DNA of 41,368 nt from UBA11889 sp046582115 (GCA_046582115.1 JAYGFA010000014.1:1-41368); one strand, 5' to 3'; counted from the first letter of the stretch, positions 24,928-34,730 are shown. Notes: a model not told the origin generated them from the sequence alone. Made by a program: numbers and translations.

Positions 24928-25218
24928 ATGCGGCGGACACAGCCAAATCATATAGCGTGCACACGATCGACTAGAGGAGGTAAGGACGAATGTACTCTCG
25001 AGCGTTACGCTGCGCTAGAAGACTTGCAATATTTGCGCTTGATATTTCGAGGCACCGGACTTTGCGATTCTTGTTGGAGCATTGATCGTTATCGATTCAT
25101 CTCGGGGATGGGTTTAGATCAGGCCAAGTACGTCATCATGGAATGGGCTAAACGTTTGCTGTGGGATCTGAAGGCACAGGGTAAAATTCACCATGCGACT
25201 TTGACGAGATTGTCATGA
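24928..25218 (+). CDS. Doubtful small hypothetical protein upstream of aroK
   Basis: A 96-codon ORF whose TGA overlaps the aroK ATG at 25215 as ATGA. Its second half (MGLDQAKYVIMEWAKRLLWDLKAQGKI) looks like a plausible helical protein, but no domain is recognised. The start is a problem: the first ATG (24928) has no ribosome site, while a strong AGGAGG at 24975-24980 points to an ATG at 24990 in another frame, which gives only a 31-codon ORF ending at 25085. A frameshift remnant, a leader peptide or a short gene starting at an internal TTG are all possible. If it is not a gene, 24891-25214 is a 324-bp region holding only the mrcA and aroK control signals. Confidence 0.35.
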   Translation: MRRTQPNHIACTRSTRGGKDECTLERYAALEDLQYLRLIFRGTGLCDSCWSIDRYRFISGMGLDQAKYVIMEWAKRLLWDLKAQGKIHHATLTRLS

Positions 25219-25748
25219 AACACAGAAGCGTCTTTCTTGTCGGTCTTATGGCCGTCGGGAAGTCGAGCGTAGGTAGACAACTTGCGGATGAGCTCGGTTA
25301 TACGTTTTACGATTCTGATGATGAAGTCGAATCTCGGGCGGGTGCGGAGATCGCCTGGATATTCGATGTTGAAGGTGAGACTGGATTCCGGGATCGGGAA
25401 ACCCAGGTGATCAATGAGTTAACTCCACTGGATGGGATCGTACTGGCGACGGGAGGCGGCGTGGTTTTGCGAGAAGAGAATCGACGCGTGCTTTCCGATA
25501 GGGGCTTCGTAGCCTACCTTACAAGCCCTATAAGTCTTTTAGTAGAGCGTACGCGAAAGGATACAAGAAGGCCGATGTTAAGGGACAAGGACCCCGTGGC
25601 AACACTCAAGGGGTTTGCGCGAGAACGAGGGCCTCTATACGAGAGCGTTGCGGATCGCACGTTCGTCACCGATGGATCAAGCGTTCGAAACGTCGCTCGA
25701 GAGGTTGCCCGGTGGCATCGGGATGCTATAGGAAAGGCTGGATCGTAA
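25215..25748 (+). CDS. aroK: Shikimate kinase
   Basis: 177-aa kinase that phosphorylates shikimate at the 3-hydroxyl in aromatic amino acid synthesis. Walker A is GLMAVGKSSVG (residues 10-20), followed by the shikimate-binding DSDDEVE and FRDRE, LATGGGVVLREENR, and the lid region RRPML. Length is normal. ATG at 25215 overlaps the stop of the doubtful upstream ORF; aroB follows after 1 bp, so the two are co-translated. Confidence 0.96.
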   Translation: MKHRSVFLVGLMAVGKSSVGRQLADELGYTFYDSDDEVESRAGAEIAWIFDVEGETGFRDRETQVINELTPLDGIVLATGGGVVLREENRRVLSDRGFVAYLTSPISLLVERTRKDTRRPMLRDKDPVATLKGFARERGPLYESVADRTFVTDGSSVRNVAREVARWHRDAIGKAGS

Positions 25749-25749
25749 G

Positions 25750-26838
25750 ATGGTTGCGCACGTTGACGTCGTTTTAGACGAGGGCCGCGGATACCGTGTT
25801 CTAATAGGTTCGGGGGTTATAAGTAAGAAGGCATCTTGGCGTGAGGTGCTTGGCGCCAAGGTGGCGGTGGTAACGAATGCGACCGTTGCGGAGTTATACC
25901 TGGATACTTTGGCTTCCGCGATAGAGCAAGATCTAGATGTAATCGAGATCGGTGACGGCGAACAATTCAAGAATCTGAATACGTTTTCGCAAGTGATCGA
26001 TCGTCTAGTCGACGGCGGACACAACCGGGATAGTACCATCGTCGCTTTGGGCGGGGGTGTCGTTGGAGACGTTGCCGGCTATGTGGCGGCTAGCTATCAA
26101 AGAGGCATCGGCTACGTCCAAGTTCCAACCACTTTGCTTGCCCAGGTCGATTCGTCGGTTGGCGGAAAGACGGCGGTGAACCATCCGTCAGGAAAAAATT
26201 TGATCGGCGCCTTTTATCAGCCGAGCCGGGTTATTGCGGATACTGCCACGCTTACTTCCCTACCTGATCGCGAATACCTGGCGGGTATTGCCGAGATTAT
26301 TAAATACGGTGTAATCGGAGATCCGATCTTTTTTAGCTGGATGGAAGAGAATGTGGAAGCACTGTGCGCTCGCGAACCGAACGCCATGGAGCGTGCCATC
26401 AGGCGCTCTTGCCAGCTAAAAGCCGAAATCGTTGCCGAGGATGAGCGGGAAACAGGCGTTAGGGCACATTTAAACTTCGGTCATACGTTCGCGCATGCCA
26501 TAGAGACCGCGACAGATTTTAAAACGTATCTTCACGGAGAGGCCGTGGCGATCGGCATGGTCATGGCGGCGGATTTATCAGTACGCATGGGTCTCTGTAA
26601 GTCCGATACCGCGATACGAGTAAGACAATTGATTGAGGCGTACGGACTGCCCGCGGAGCCGCCAGAATGTCCAACTTCAGTCATGTTGGAGACCATGGCA
26701 ATGGACAAGAAAGTAATTCGAGGGCGGATGCGATTTGTGTTGGCGAAACGCATCGGAGAAGTGTTTGTTGAAGGCGACGTTCCGCAAGGAAAACTGGAAC
26801 AAACTCTCGCCGCTGGGACAGATTTGTCTCGGGGTTAG
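25750..26838 (+). CDS. aroB: 3-dehydroquinate synthase
   Basis: 362-aa NAD- and metal-dependent enzyme converting DAHP to 3-dehydroquinate, the second step of the shikimate pathway. NAD-binding GGGVVGDVAGYVAASYQRG, then PTTLLAQVDSSVGGKTAVN, GKNLIGAFYQP and the metal ligands in LNFGHTFAHAIE and HGEAVAIGM are all present. ATG at 25750, one base after aroK. It converges on gltD with a 17-bp gap and no visible terminator hairpin. The damX-dam genes that often follow aroB elsewhere are absent. Confidence 0.97.
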   Translation: MVAHVDVVLDEGRGYRVLIGSGVISKKASWREVLGAKVAVVTNATVAELYLDTLASAIEQDLDVIEIGDGEQFKNLNTFSQVIDRLVDGGHNRDSTIVALGGGVVGDVAGYVAASYQRGIGYVQVPTTLLAQVDSSVGGKTAVNHPSGKNLIGAFYQPSRVIADTATLTSLPDREYLAGIAEIIKYGVIGDPIFFSWMEENVEALCAREPNAMERAIRRSCQLKAEIVAEDERETGVRAHLNFGHTFAHAIETATDFKTYLHGEAVAIGMVMAADLSVRMGLCKSDTAIRVRQLIEAYGLPAEPPECPTSVMLETMAMDKKVIRGRMRFVLAKRIGEVFVEGDVPQGKLEQTLAAGTDLSRG

Positions 26839-26855
26839 AGAGCTTTGACGACGCA

Positions 26856-28349
26856 TTACCCTGGCAGTACTGACGATCCCATGAGTTCCTGATCGATTGC
26901 TTGAGCAGCCTCTCGACCCTCATTGATCGCACGAACGACGATATTCTGACCGCTTCGACAGTCACCTGCTGCAAACACCCTGGGGATACTCGTTTGATAA
27001 ATCCCTTTGTTCGCCGCGTAGTTCGACTGTTGGTCGAGATCTACGCCGAGGGCCGTGGATAGGTAGTGTTCTGGTCCTAGAAATCCCATGGCCAAAATCA
27101 CCAAGTTCGAGTCCCACGTGCGTTCAGTATTGGGTAAGGTTTTGCGTTCTCCGTCCGCGTACTCAAGATCGACGGTTTTGATGCCTGCTACATGTCCGTG
27201 ACCGTCGTCGATAAATTCAAGTGAATCAATCGCCCAAGTTCTTGGATCACTACCGAATTTCGCCGACGCTTCTGCGTGGCCATAGTCAACCATAAAAATG
27301 ACAGGGTCTTCAGGCCAAGGGTTAGTAGGCGATCTTTCGCTGGGCGGTGCAGGGAATACTTCGAAATTGGTCAGTGAGCGACACCCATGTCGGAGCGACG
27401 TGCCCAGACAATCGGTACCGGTATCGCCCCCGCCAATGACAATTACGTCTTTGTCGTGAGCATCAATGTACTTGCCGTCCGCAAGTCTTGAGTCTAAAAG
27501 ACTGCGCGTATTTGCCGTCAGAAAATCCATCGCAAAGTAGATGCCGTTTAAACTCCGACCGGGTATCCCTAAGTCCCGAGGCGTGGTCGCCCCCGTGGTT
27601 AGAAGAAGCGCGTCATTTTCCGCAACAAGTTTCGATACATCCAATGTGCCGCCGCTGCCATCCCCGACGTCGATGCCGGTTTTGAATTCAATACCTTCAT
27701 CTCGGAGGACGTCGACGCGCCGCTCGACGATTCCCCGTTTATCGAGCTTCATGTTAGGTATTCCATACATCAACAAGCCACCAATACGGTCGGCTCGTTC
27801 GTAGACGATTATCGAATGGCCAACGCGATTAAGTTGGGCCGCCGCGGCCAGACCAGCGGGCCCTGAGCCGACTATGGCTACTGATTTTCCTGTCCGCGAA
27901 AGCGGGGGTTGAGGGCGCACCCATCCTTCTTCGAAGCCGCGATCGATGATAGCCATTTCGATGTTCTTGATCGTGACGGGTGGATCGGTAATGCCGAGGA
28001 CGCAACTGCCTTCGCACGGCGCAGGACATACTCGTCCAGTAAATTCCGGGAAGTTGTTAGTCGCGTGTAGCCGATCGAGGGCATCGCGCCATTGGCCTCT
28101 GTAGACGAGATCGTTCCATTCTGGAATAAGGTTGTGTATGGGACATCCGCCTCGACTAATACGATGCTCCGGTGGCGCGTTGGACTGGCAAAAAGGGACA
28201 CCGCAATCCATGCAACGAGCACCTTGCTTCTCGAGGTGTGCGGTGTCCGGTCGTGTATAGATCTCATCGAAGTCGAGAAGGCGCTTGCTTGCATCTCTGT
28301 ACGGAGCGGCTTCGCGTTGAAACTCGATAAAACCGGTCGTCTTACCCAT
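26856..28349 (-). CDS. gltD: Glutamate synthase (NADPH) small subunit
   Basis: 497-aa NADPH-oxidising subunit that passes electrons to GltB. The N-terminal ferredoxin-like part has the cysteines CMDCGVPFC, CPIHN and CPAPCEGSC that bind two 4Fe-4S clusters. The FAD site is VAIVGSGPAGLAAA and the NADPH site VIGGGDTGTDC; the C-terminal FAD motif is VFAAGDCRSGQNIVVRAINEG. Complete, ATG at 28349. It follows gltB after 27 bp, so they form one operon. Beta-subunit homologues exist in other oxidoreductases, but the pairing with gltB settles the identity. Confidence 0.97.
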   Translation of the reverse strand: MGKTTGFIEFQREAAPYRDASKRLLDFDEIYTRPDTAHLEKQGARCMDCGVPFCQSNAPPEHRISRGGCPIHNLIPEWNDLVYRGQWRDALDRLHATNNFPEFTGRVCPAPCEGSCVLGITDPPVTIKNIEMAIIDRGFEEGWVRPQPPLSRTGKSVAIVGSGPAGLAAAAQLNRVGHSIIVYERADRIGGLLMYGIPNMKLDKRGIVERRVDVLRDEGIEFKTGIDVGDGSGGTLDVSKLVAENDALLLTTGATTPRDLGIPGRSLNGIYFAMDFLTANTRSLLDSRLADGKYIDAHDKDVIVIGGGDTGTDCLGTSLRHGCRSLTNFEVFPAPPSERSPTNPWPEDPVIFMVDYGHAEASAKFGSDPRTWAIDSLEFIDDGHGHVAGIKTVDLEYADGERKTLPNTERTWDSNLVILAMGFLGPEHYLSTALGVDLDQQSNYAANKGIYQTSIPRVFAAGDCRSGQNIVVRAINEGREAAQAIDQELMGSSVLPG

Positions 28350-28376
28350 TTTTAACTGTGTGTCGCATGGCCGTGG

Positions 28377-31300
28377 TTAATTAGCCCAATCACCCTCGTT
28401 CTCGGCAATCTCTGCAGCCATTTTGCGTTCTTCAAGTACCCGCTTGTAATCGGTGGGCATCACCTTGACGAATGTGTTAATGGATGTAGCCCAATCATCG
28501 AGCAAAGCGTTCGCCGTGGTCGAACCTGTATAGATGGCGTGTTTATCGACCAATGTCTTTAATACGTCGACGTCGCCTCGATCCTCAATCTGTTCGAGTT
28601 CAACCGTGTCCTTATTGCAGTGTGCGTGGAACGATCCATCTGGATCGTATACGTACGCGGTACCGCCGCTCATGCCGGCAGCAAAGTTCCTGCCTGTAGC
28701 GCCAAGGATAACGACTATTCCCCCAGTCATGTACTCACAACCGTGGTCTCCGACACCTTCGATTACGGTATGGGCCCCGCTATTACGAACACAGAAACGC
28801 TCTGCTGCCACACCTCGAAAAAAACATTCGCCCGCGGTCGCCCCGTACAAAGCAACGTTACCGATTAACACTTGCTCTTCGGCGACAAAACGACTTGTTT
28901 TGGGTGGATAAATGATCAGTCTTCCGCCCGAAAGTCCTTTGCCAACGTAATCGTTGGCGTCACCCTCGACTTCGAGTGTTACGCCCTTAGCGAGCCACGC
29001 GCCGAAGCTTTGACCGGCACTGCCGTTGAATTTAAAGTGAATGCTGTCGTCGGGTAGCATCTCCGGTCCCCGTCGAGAGATAATCTGGTAGGACAGCATT
29101 CCGCCTACGACTCGGTGCGTGTTCCGGATATCGAGTTCGGCGTGAACCCTCGTAGCGTTCGCGAGCGCGGGTTCGGCGAGTTCGATGAGCTTGTTATCGA
29201 GTGCGCGGTCCAAACCGTGATCTTGTTCGTGGACGCAGTACACACCGAGACAATTTTCGGGTTCTTCGGCTTTGCTGAGCACGCGTGAGAGATCGAGGCC
29301 TTTCGCTTTCCAGTGGTCGACTGCGGGGTCAACGTCGAGCACGTCGACTCTCCCAATCATCTCGTTGACGGTACGGAAACCAAGCGCGGCCATGAGCACT
29401 CGCAGTTCCTTCGCCACCATGAAAAAATAGTTCACGACGTGTTCTGGTGCCCCTGAAAATTTCTTGCGTAATTCGGGATCCTGGGTTGCGATACCGACGG
29501 GGCAGGTATTTAAGTGGCATTTGCGCATCATGATGCATCCGAGGGCCACTAAAGGCGCGGTAGCAAAACCAAACTCTTCAGCCCCGAGGCAAATTGCAAT
29601 CGCTACGTCACGCCCGGTTTTTAACTGCCCGTCCGTCTGTAGCACGACTCGCGAACGTAGATTGTTCATCACCAACGTTTGATGAGCTTCGGCAAGACCA
29701 AGCTCCCAAGGCACACCCGCGTGCTTAATGGAAGTTAACGCCGACGCGCCTGTGCCACCGGTATCGCCTGCGATGACAAGGTGATCGCTGCGCGCCTTAG
29801 TCACCCCAGCGGCGACCGCGCCTATGCCAATTGCTGCACCTAATTTGACACTGATACGTGCGGTTGGGTTCGCATTCTTGAGGTCATGGATAAGCTGAGC
29901 GATGTCTTCGATGGAATAAATATCATGGTGAGGTGGTGGACTGATTAACCCAACACCAGGCGTTGAGTGCCTAATACTGGCGATATAGTCATCGACTTTG
30001 CGGCCGGGCAATTCGCCCCCTTCGCCGGGTTTTGCACCCTGTATGATCTTGATTTGCAGTTCGTCTGAATTGGCCAGATAGTTTGCGGTCACGCCAAAAC
30101 GACCACTGGCGACTTGCTTGATGGCGGACCGCTTTGAATCACCGTTCTCCATCGTTTGAAAACGATCAGGGTCTTCGCCTCCTTCACCGGTATTAGACTT
30201 GCCCCCGACTCGATTCATTGCGATGGCAAGCGACTCGTGGGCTTCGGCGGAGATTGAGCCAAAACTCATTGCGCCAGTGGCAAAGCGGCGAATAATCTCT
30301 GTCTCTGGCTCTACTTCCCCAAGGGGTATTGCACTCGTGGCCGTTGTCTTGAAAGACAACAATCCACGGAGGTTCGTTTCTCGGGTATTGGTGTTGTTGA
30401 CGTGGTCGGCAAACCGCCAGTAAGCATCTTCATTATTCGTTCGTGCGGCGGATTGAAGGTCGGCCACTGCTTCCGGATCCCACATGTGGCGGTCACCGCC
30501 AAGCCGCCAATGAAAGTCACCTGGGTTAGGCAGGACAGGCACGGCGATTGAATCTCGACCTGGGAATCCGATTGCATGACGTCGCTGCATTTCTTCCGCG
30601 AGCACGTCAAATCCCGCACCTTCGACGCGGCTCGCAGTCCGGGTAAAGGCCCGATCAATGACTTCTCCGGCTAGCCCGACGGCTTCAAAGATTTGTGCAC
30701 CCTTGTATGACTGTAAGGTTGATATCCCCATTTTGGCCATAACTTTGAGGATGCCTTTACCGGCTGCCTTCTTGTATGACTCAACGACGTCGCGGTCGTC
30801 GCGGATGTGAGCTGCATCATTGAGGTACCCATCGCGACGGGCCTGCCATAGGGACTCGAACGCCAAGTATGGGTTGATGGCGTCGGCGCCGTAACCGACC
30901 AATAGACAGTGGTGATGAACTTCTCGCGCCTCACCGGTTTCGAGAACAATGCCGATCCGAGTGCGTGCATGATGAAGTACGAGATGGTGGTGTACCGTGC
31001 CGACCGCCAGCAGGGCACTTATGGCTACGTGGGTGTCGTCAACTCCCCGATCCGATAACACGATGAGTTTGAACCCCCCGTCAATGGCATCGATCGCTTC
31101 AGACGCGATTCGATCCAACGATGTCAGCAAGCCGTCGCGTCCGGTGTTTGCTGGAAACGTGATGTTGATGGTTTTAGCCGTCCAACCACGATGGTCGATC
31201 TGCTTCAGTAACAAGAGATCCGCATTGCAAAGGATAGGATGTGGAATACGAAGCCGATGAGCATGTTGCGGCGTTGTACTAAGCAAGTTTCCTTCAGGCC

Positions 31301-32972
31301 CGATATAACATTCCAGGGACATGATCACTTCTTCGCGGATTGAATCAACGGCTGGATTGGTGACTTGTGCAAACAACTGTTTGAAGTAGTCGTAAAGCAT
31401 GCGCGGTTTATCCGACATTACGGCTAAGGCCGCGTCATTGCCCATGGAGCCTATTGGGTCCCGTAATTCTCGGACCATCGGAAGCAGCATGAATTCAAGT
31501 GTTTCGACGGTGTAGCCGAATGCTTGGGATCGGGGCAGTAAGGAATCGACTTCGAGGCCTGGTACCGGTTCTTCTGAAGCGAGGTCGGATAGTTCGATAC
31601 GCTCCTTCGCAAGCCATTCTCCGTAAGGCTGTCGTTGTGCCCACTCCGATTTGATTTCTTCATCCGGAATCATGCGGCCGGCCTCGAAATCGATGAGGAA
31701 AATCCGTCCTGGTTGCAGCCGACCCTTCTCGACCACTCGTTCGGGCGGTATGTCAACCACGCCGACTTCCGATGCCATAATGCATTTGTCATCGTCCGTA
31801 ATATAGTAGCGGGAGGGTCGCAGGCCGTTGCGGTCTAGGACGGCTCCAATGTAGGTCCCATCCGTAAAAGCAATCGACGCGGGGCCGTCCCATGGTTCCA
31901 GTACACACGAGTTGTACTCGTAGAACGCTCGTTTTTCGGGAGACATCGTGGGGTGCTGCTGCCACGCCTCCGGGATCATCATAAGGACGGACTCTTGCAG
32001 TGTCCGTCCCGTCATGCTCAAGAACTCAAGAACGTTGTCGAATGTCCCAGAGTCAGAACAGTCTGGCTCGACCACGGGGAAGAGCTTGTGTAGATCCCCA
32101 CCAAAGAGGTCGGATTGCATGGTCCCTTCACGTGCATTCATCCAATTCTTGTTACCGAGCAAGGTATTAATTTCGCCGTTATGGCTCATAAATCGGTTGG
32201 GCTGGGCTCGATCCCAAGAAGGAAAGGTGTTGGTGGAAAAACGCGAGTGGACCATGGCTAGATGCGTTTGGTAGTCGCTGTCGGCAAGATCAGGAAAGAA
32301 GGGGTACAGTTGGTGCGGCGTAAGCATGCCTTTGTAGATCATGACCTTGGTCGACAGACTGCAAACGTAAAACAACGCTCGCTCGACGAGTTCCTCATTC
32401 GAACGCAATTGGTGCGTCGCGTACTTTCGGATCAAGTACAGCTTGCGTTCGAGAGCGTCTCCCTCGAGCCCGTCGTCAGATGCGATAAAGACCTGTTCCA
32501 TCGCCGGCATCGAGGCACGAGCCGCATTGCCGATGTCGGCCTTATCTGGCCGTACTGGTAGTTCTCTCCATCCGATAAGCCGCTGTCCGGCTTCGACAAT
32601 GGCGGATTCAAAAACTTGCTTGCAGTGCGCTCTCTCTTGCGCGTCACGAGGTAGGAATACGACACCCGCACCGAAAGCTCCGTCGGCGGGCAACTCGGTG
32701 TCTAACGCGTCACAAGCAACGCGACGTAGAAAGCGACTGGGCATGCCGGTAAGAATACCGGCCCCATCCCCCGTGTTCTTCTCATAACCCAAGCCGCCGC
32801 GATGGACCATGCAGCAATTTATGTTGTTGGCATCGTCCATGATTGCGCGGCTCGCTCTTCCCTTGATATCGCAAATGAAGCCAACGCCGCAAGCATCTTT
32901 CTCGAATGCTGGGTCATAGAGACCACGCCGAGCAGGCATGCCGAGCGTAAGCTGTCTCGAGAGCTCCTTCAT
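28377..32972 (-). CDS. gltB: Glutamate synthase (NADPH) large subunit
   Basis: About 1531 aa, full length. Makes two glutamates from glutamine and 2-oxoglutarate. Class II glutaminase domain begins at DACGVGFICDIKG, where Cys28 would become the N-terminal nucleophile after propeptide removal; then the central domain, the FMN domain (SISAEAHESLAIAMNRVGGKSNTGEGGEDP in outline, ISPPPHHDIYSIEDIAQLI), the 3Fe-4S cysteines CHLNTCPVG and the GXGXG beta-helix domain at the end. I start at ATG 32972, which has GGAGGT at 13 nt; ATG 32993 and GTG 33020 are also in frame. Ammonia assimilation, functionally linked to NtrBC elsewhere in the window. Confidence 0.97.
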   Translation of the reverse strand: MKELSRQLTLGMPARRGLYDPAFEKDACGVGFICDIKGRASRAIMDDANNINCCMVHRGGLGYEKNTGDGAGILTGMPSRFLRRVACDALDTELPADGAFGAGVVFLPRDAQERAHCKQVFESAIVEAGQRLIGWRELPVRPDKADIGNAARASMPAMEQVFIASDDGLEGDALERKLYLIRKYATHQLRSNEELVERALFYVCSLSTKVMIYKGMLTPHQLYPFFPDLADSDYQTHLAMVHSRFSTNTFPSWDRAQPNRFMSHNGEINTLLGNKNWMNAREGTMQSDLFGGDLHKLFPVVEPDCSDSGTFDNVLEFLSMTGRTLQESVLMMIPEAWQQHPTMSPEKRAFYEYNSCVLEPWDGPASIAFTDGTYIGAVLDRNGLRPSRYYITDDDKCIMASEVGVVDIPPERVVEKGRLQPGRIFLIDFEAGRMIPDEEIKSEWAQRQPYGEWLAKERIELSDLASEEPVPGLEVDSLLPRSQAFGYTVETLEFMLLPMVRELRDPIGSMGNDAALAVMSDKPRMLYDYFKQLFAQVTNPAVDSIREEVIMSLECYIGPEGNLLSTTPQHAHRLRIPHPILCNADLLLLKQIDHRGWTAKTINITFPANTGRDGLLTSLDRIASEAIDAIDGGFKLIVLSDRGVDDTHVAISALLAVGTVHHHLVLHHARTRIGIVLETGEAREVHHHCLLVGYGADAINPYLAFESLWQARRDGYLNDAAHIRDDRDVVESYKKAAGKGILKVMAKMGISTLQSYKGAQIFEAVGLAGEVIDRAFTRTASRVEGAGFDVLAEEMQRRHAIGFPGRDSIAVPVLPNPGDFHWRLGGDRHMWDPEAVADLQSAARTNNEDAYWRFADHVNNTNTRETNLRGLLSFKTTATSAIPLGEVEPETEIIRRFATGAMSFGSISAEAHESLAIAMNRVGGKSNTGEGGEDPDRFQTMENGDSKRSAIKQVASGRFGVTANYLANSDELQIKIIQGAKPGEGGELPGRKVDDYIASIRHSTPGVGLISPPPHHDIYSIEDIAQLIHDLKNANPTARISVKLGAAIGIGAVAAGVTKARSDHLVIAGDTGGTGASALTSIKHAGVPWELGLAEAHQTLVMNNLRSRVVLQTDGQLKTGRDVAIAICLGAEEFGFATAPLVALGCIMMRKCHLNTCPVGIATQDPELRKKFSGAPEHVVNYFFMVAKELRVLMAALGFRTVNEMIGRVDVLDVDPAVDHWKAKGLDLSRVLSKAEEPENCLGVYCVHEQDHGLDRALDNKLIELAEPALANATRVHAELDIRNTHRVVGGMLSYQIISRRGPEMLPDDSIHFKFNGSAGQSFGAWLAKGVTLEVEGDANDYVGKGLSGGRLIIYPPKTSRFVAEEQVLIGNVALYGATAGECFFRGVAAERFCVRNSGAHTVIEGVGDHGCEYMTGGIVVILGATGRNFAAGMSGGTAYVYDPDGSFHAHCNKDTVELEQIEDRGDVDVLKTLVDKHAIYTGSTTANALLDDWATSINTFVKVMPTDYKRVLEERKMAAEIAENEGDWAN

Positions 32973-33053
32973 GTGCTGCTTTGTTACCTCCATCAAGCGA
33001 GGAGCACCTGATCGTCTCACGCGGTTATTGCGCTCGCCAGTAAACCTTGTATG

Positions 33054-33113
33054 AGGGACGTTCCTTCCCCATCCTCGGGCTGCTACAGGTGCGCGGGGGG
33101 ACTAGGGACGTTC
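33054..33113. repeat. Pair of 10-bp direct repeats upstream of gltB
   Basis: AGGGACGTTC occurs at 33054-33063 and again at 33104-33113, exactly 50 bp apart, in the roughly 230-bp region between gltB and the NUDIX gene. The spacing of about five helical turns and the position upstream of gltB suggest two binding sites of one regulator; no known operator is recognised. The rest of the region shows no gene. Confidence 0.5.
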
Positions 33114-33261
33114 TCAAAAATGACTAGTGTTATCAAGTGTTAAGCGGAATGGCCTCAACCCCTATCCGACGTCTCAGCGATTCGGTACCAGGACCGGTCC
33201 AGTGGTTCGAAGCCGAGGCGACCGTACAGTCAACGTGCCGGCCCGTGGCATCATGCCAGGC

Positions 33262-33678
33262 ATGGACAGAGTAACGTTTCCCGTTGTCGTGCACACGCTG
33301 ATCTTTGATCAACAAGGTCGATTGTTGTTGTTGCGTCGGATGAAGACGGGTTTCATGGACGGACACCAGGGATTGCCCGGCGGACACCTCCAGCGTGGGG
33401 AAACAATGTCTGACGCGGCGAAGCGTGAATGCAAAGAAGAAGTCTGTATAGATGTGAGCGCGATGCGGCCGCTGGTCGTCATGCCGTTCTTAGATGGTGT
33501 CGACTTCATTTTCGAAGCGGATGAGTGGACGGGGGTACCCAAGATCGGTGAACCGACCAAGTGTTCAGAAGTTGGCTGGTTTCTGCCCGATACGCTACCG
33601 GATAATGTCATTCCGTTCGTCGTTAAAGCACTCGAGTTGCGAACGCAGCAGGTCTGGTATCACGAGTTTTCAGACTAG
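33262..33678 (+). CDS. NUDIX hydrolase
   Basis: 138 aa from ATG 33262 (MDRVTFPVVVHTL); ATG 33253 is an alternative and a longer frame from GTG 33127 is unlikely. The NUDIX box reads GGHLQRGETMSDAAKRECKE and continues EVCI, i.e. G-x5-E-x7-RE-x2-EE with the usual final Gly replaced by Cys. The catalytic REx2EE is intact, so it should hydrolyse a nucleoside diphosphate derivative; the form with GHLQRGE resembles dinucleotide/8-oxo-nucleotide hydrolases, but the substrate cannot be read from sequence. It is divergent from gltB and lies 76 bp before mdh. Confidence 0.88.
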   Translation: MDRVTFPVVVHTLIFDQQGRLLLLRRMKTGFMDGHQGLPGGHLQRGETMSDAAKRECKEEVCIDVSAMRPLVVMPFLDGVDFIFEADEWTGVPKIGEPTKCSEVGWFLPDTLPDNVIPFVVKALELRTQQVWYHEFSD

Positions 33679-33754
33679 GGGATCGCGCGCATTGGCGATG
33701 GAACAAGGTTAGAATCCGGCGCCTTTTGGGGCGAAAAAAAGGGGTGTAAGAACC

Positions 33755-34726
33755 ATGGTGGATCCAGTACGCGTTGCGGTAACAGGGGCTGCGGGTCAGA
33801 TCGGTTATGCATTGGTATTTCGGATAGCCTCGGGTGCGATGCTTGGCCCAGAACAACCACTCGTATTGCAACTGCTTGAGATTCCGCCCGCGATGGACGC
33901 GCTTGAAGGCGTGGTTATGGAACTCAATGATTGTGCGTTCCCCCTGCTGGACAGCGTTGAAATCTCTGATGATCCAGACGTTGCATTTCGAGATACAGAT
34001 ATAGCCGTACTCGTTGGCTCGCGACCGCGCGGCCCAGGTATGGAACGCAAGGACCTTCTTGAAGCCAATGCAGCAATTTTTTCGGTGCAGGGCAAAGCAC
34101 TCAATGACCGGGCTTCGCGAAATGTGAAGGTATTAGTGGTAGGTAATCCCGCGAATACGAATTGCCTCATCGCGCAACGAAATGCTCCTGATCTCGACCC
34201 CAAGAACTTTACGGCCATGACTCGCCTTGACCATAACCGTGCCATTGCTCAGCTTGCGGCACGGACTGGCCACTCGGTTAGCCAAATCAAAGGCGTGTTC
34301 ATCTGGGGAAATCACTCAGCGACAATGTACCCGGATTTGCATTCGGCAACGGTGCAAGGCGAGCCAGCGACGGACTTAGTCGATATGGATTGGTACGAAA
34401 ACAATTTCATTCCCACGATCCAGCAACGAGGCGCCTCCATTATCGAAGCGAGGGGTGCTTCGAGTGCGGCGTCGGCGGCGAATGCCGCCATCGATCATGT
34501 ACGCGACTGGATCTTGGGGACGAATGAGGTAGTTAGCATGGGCATATTCAGTGATGGAAGTTACGGCATAGAAGAGGGTCTGATCTATTCGTTCCCAGTC
34601 ACCTGCGAAGCCGGAGAATGGCGCATCGTTCGCGATCGTCCGGTTCACGATTTTAGCCGCCAAAAAATGACCGGTACAGAGATCGAATTACTCGAGGAAC
34701 GTGACGCTGTGGCGCATCTCTTGTAA
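33755..34726 (+). CDS. mdh: Malate dehydrogenase
   Basis: 323-aa NAD-dependent enzyme of the TCA cycle, of the type common in beta- and many gammaproteobacteria. NAD-binding VAVTGAAGQIGYALVFRIA, the substrate loop RPRGPGMERKDLL with its arginines, VVGNPANTNCLIA, MTRLDHNRAIAQLA and the catalytic histidine in IWGNHSATMYPD are all seen. ATG at 33755 has AGGGG about 11 nt upstream. A TAGAAT at 33710-33715 may be its -10, without a good -35. It ends 4 bp from the convergent selenoprotein gene. Confidence 0.97.
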   Translation: MVDPVRVAVTGAAGQIGYALVFRIASGAMLGPEQPLVLQLLEIPPAMDALEGVVMELNDCAFPLLDSVEISDDPDVAFRDTDIAVLVGSRPRGPGMERKDLLEANAAIFSVQGKALNDRASRNVKVLVVGNPANTNCLIAQRNAPDLDPKNFTAMTRLDHNRAIAQLAARTGHSVSQIKGVFIWGNHSATMYPDLHSATVQGEPATDLVDMDWYENNFIPTIQQRGASIIEARGASSAASAANAAIDHVRDWILGTNEVVSMGIFSDGSYGIEEGLIYSFPVTCEAGEWRIVRDRPVHDFSRQKMTGTEIELLEERDAVAHLL

Positions 34727-34730
34727 CGGG

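Noticed and set aside
33127..33261. Longer NUDIX start at GTG 33127
   Set aside because: The extra residues are Arg-rich and not part of a NUDIX fold, and the region holds the putative control repeats of gltB.
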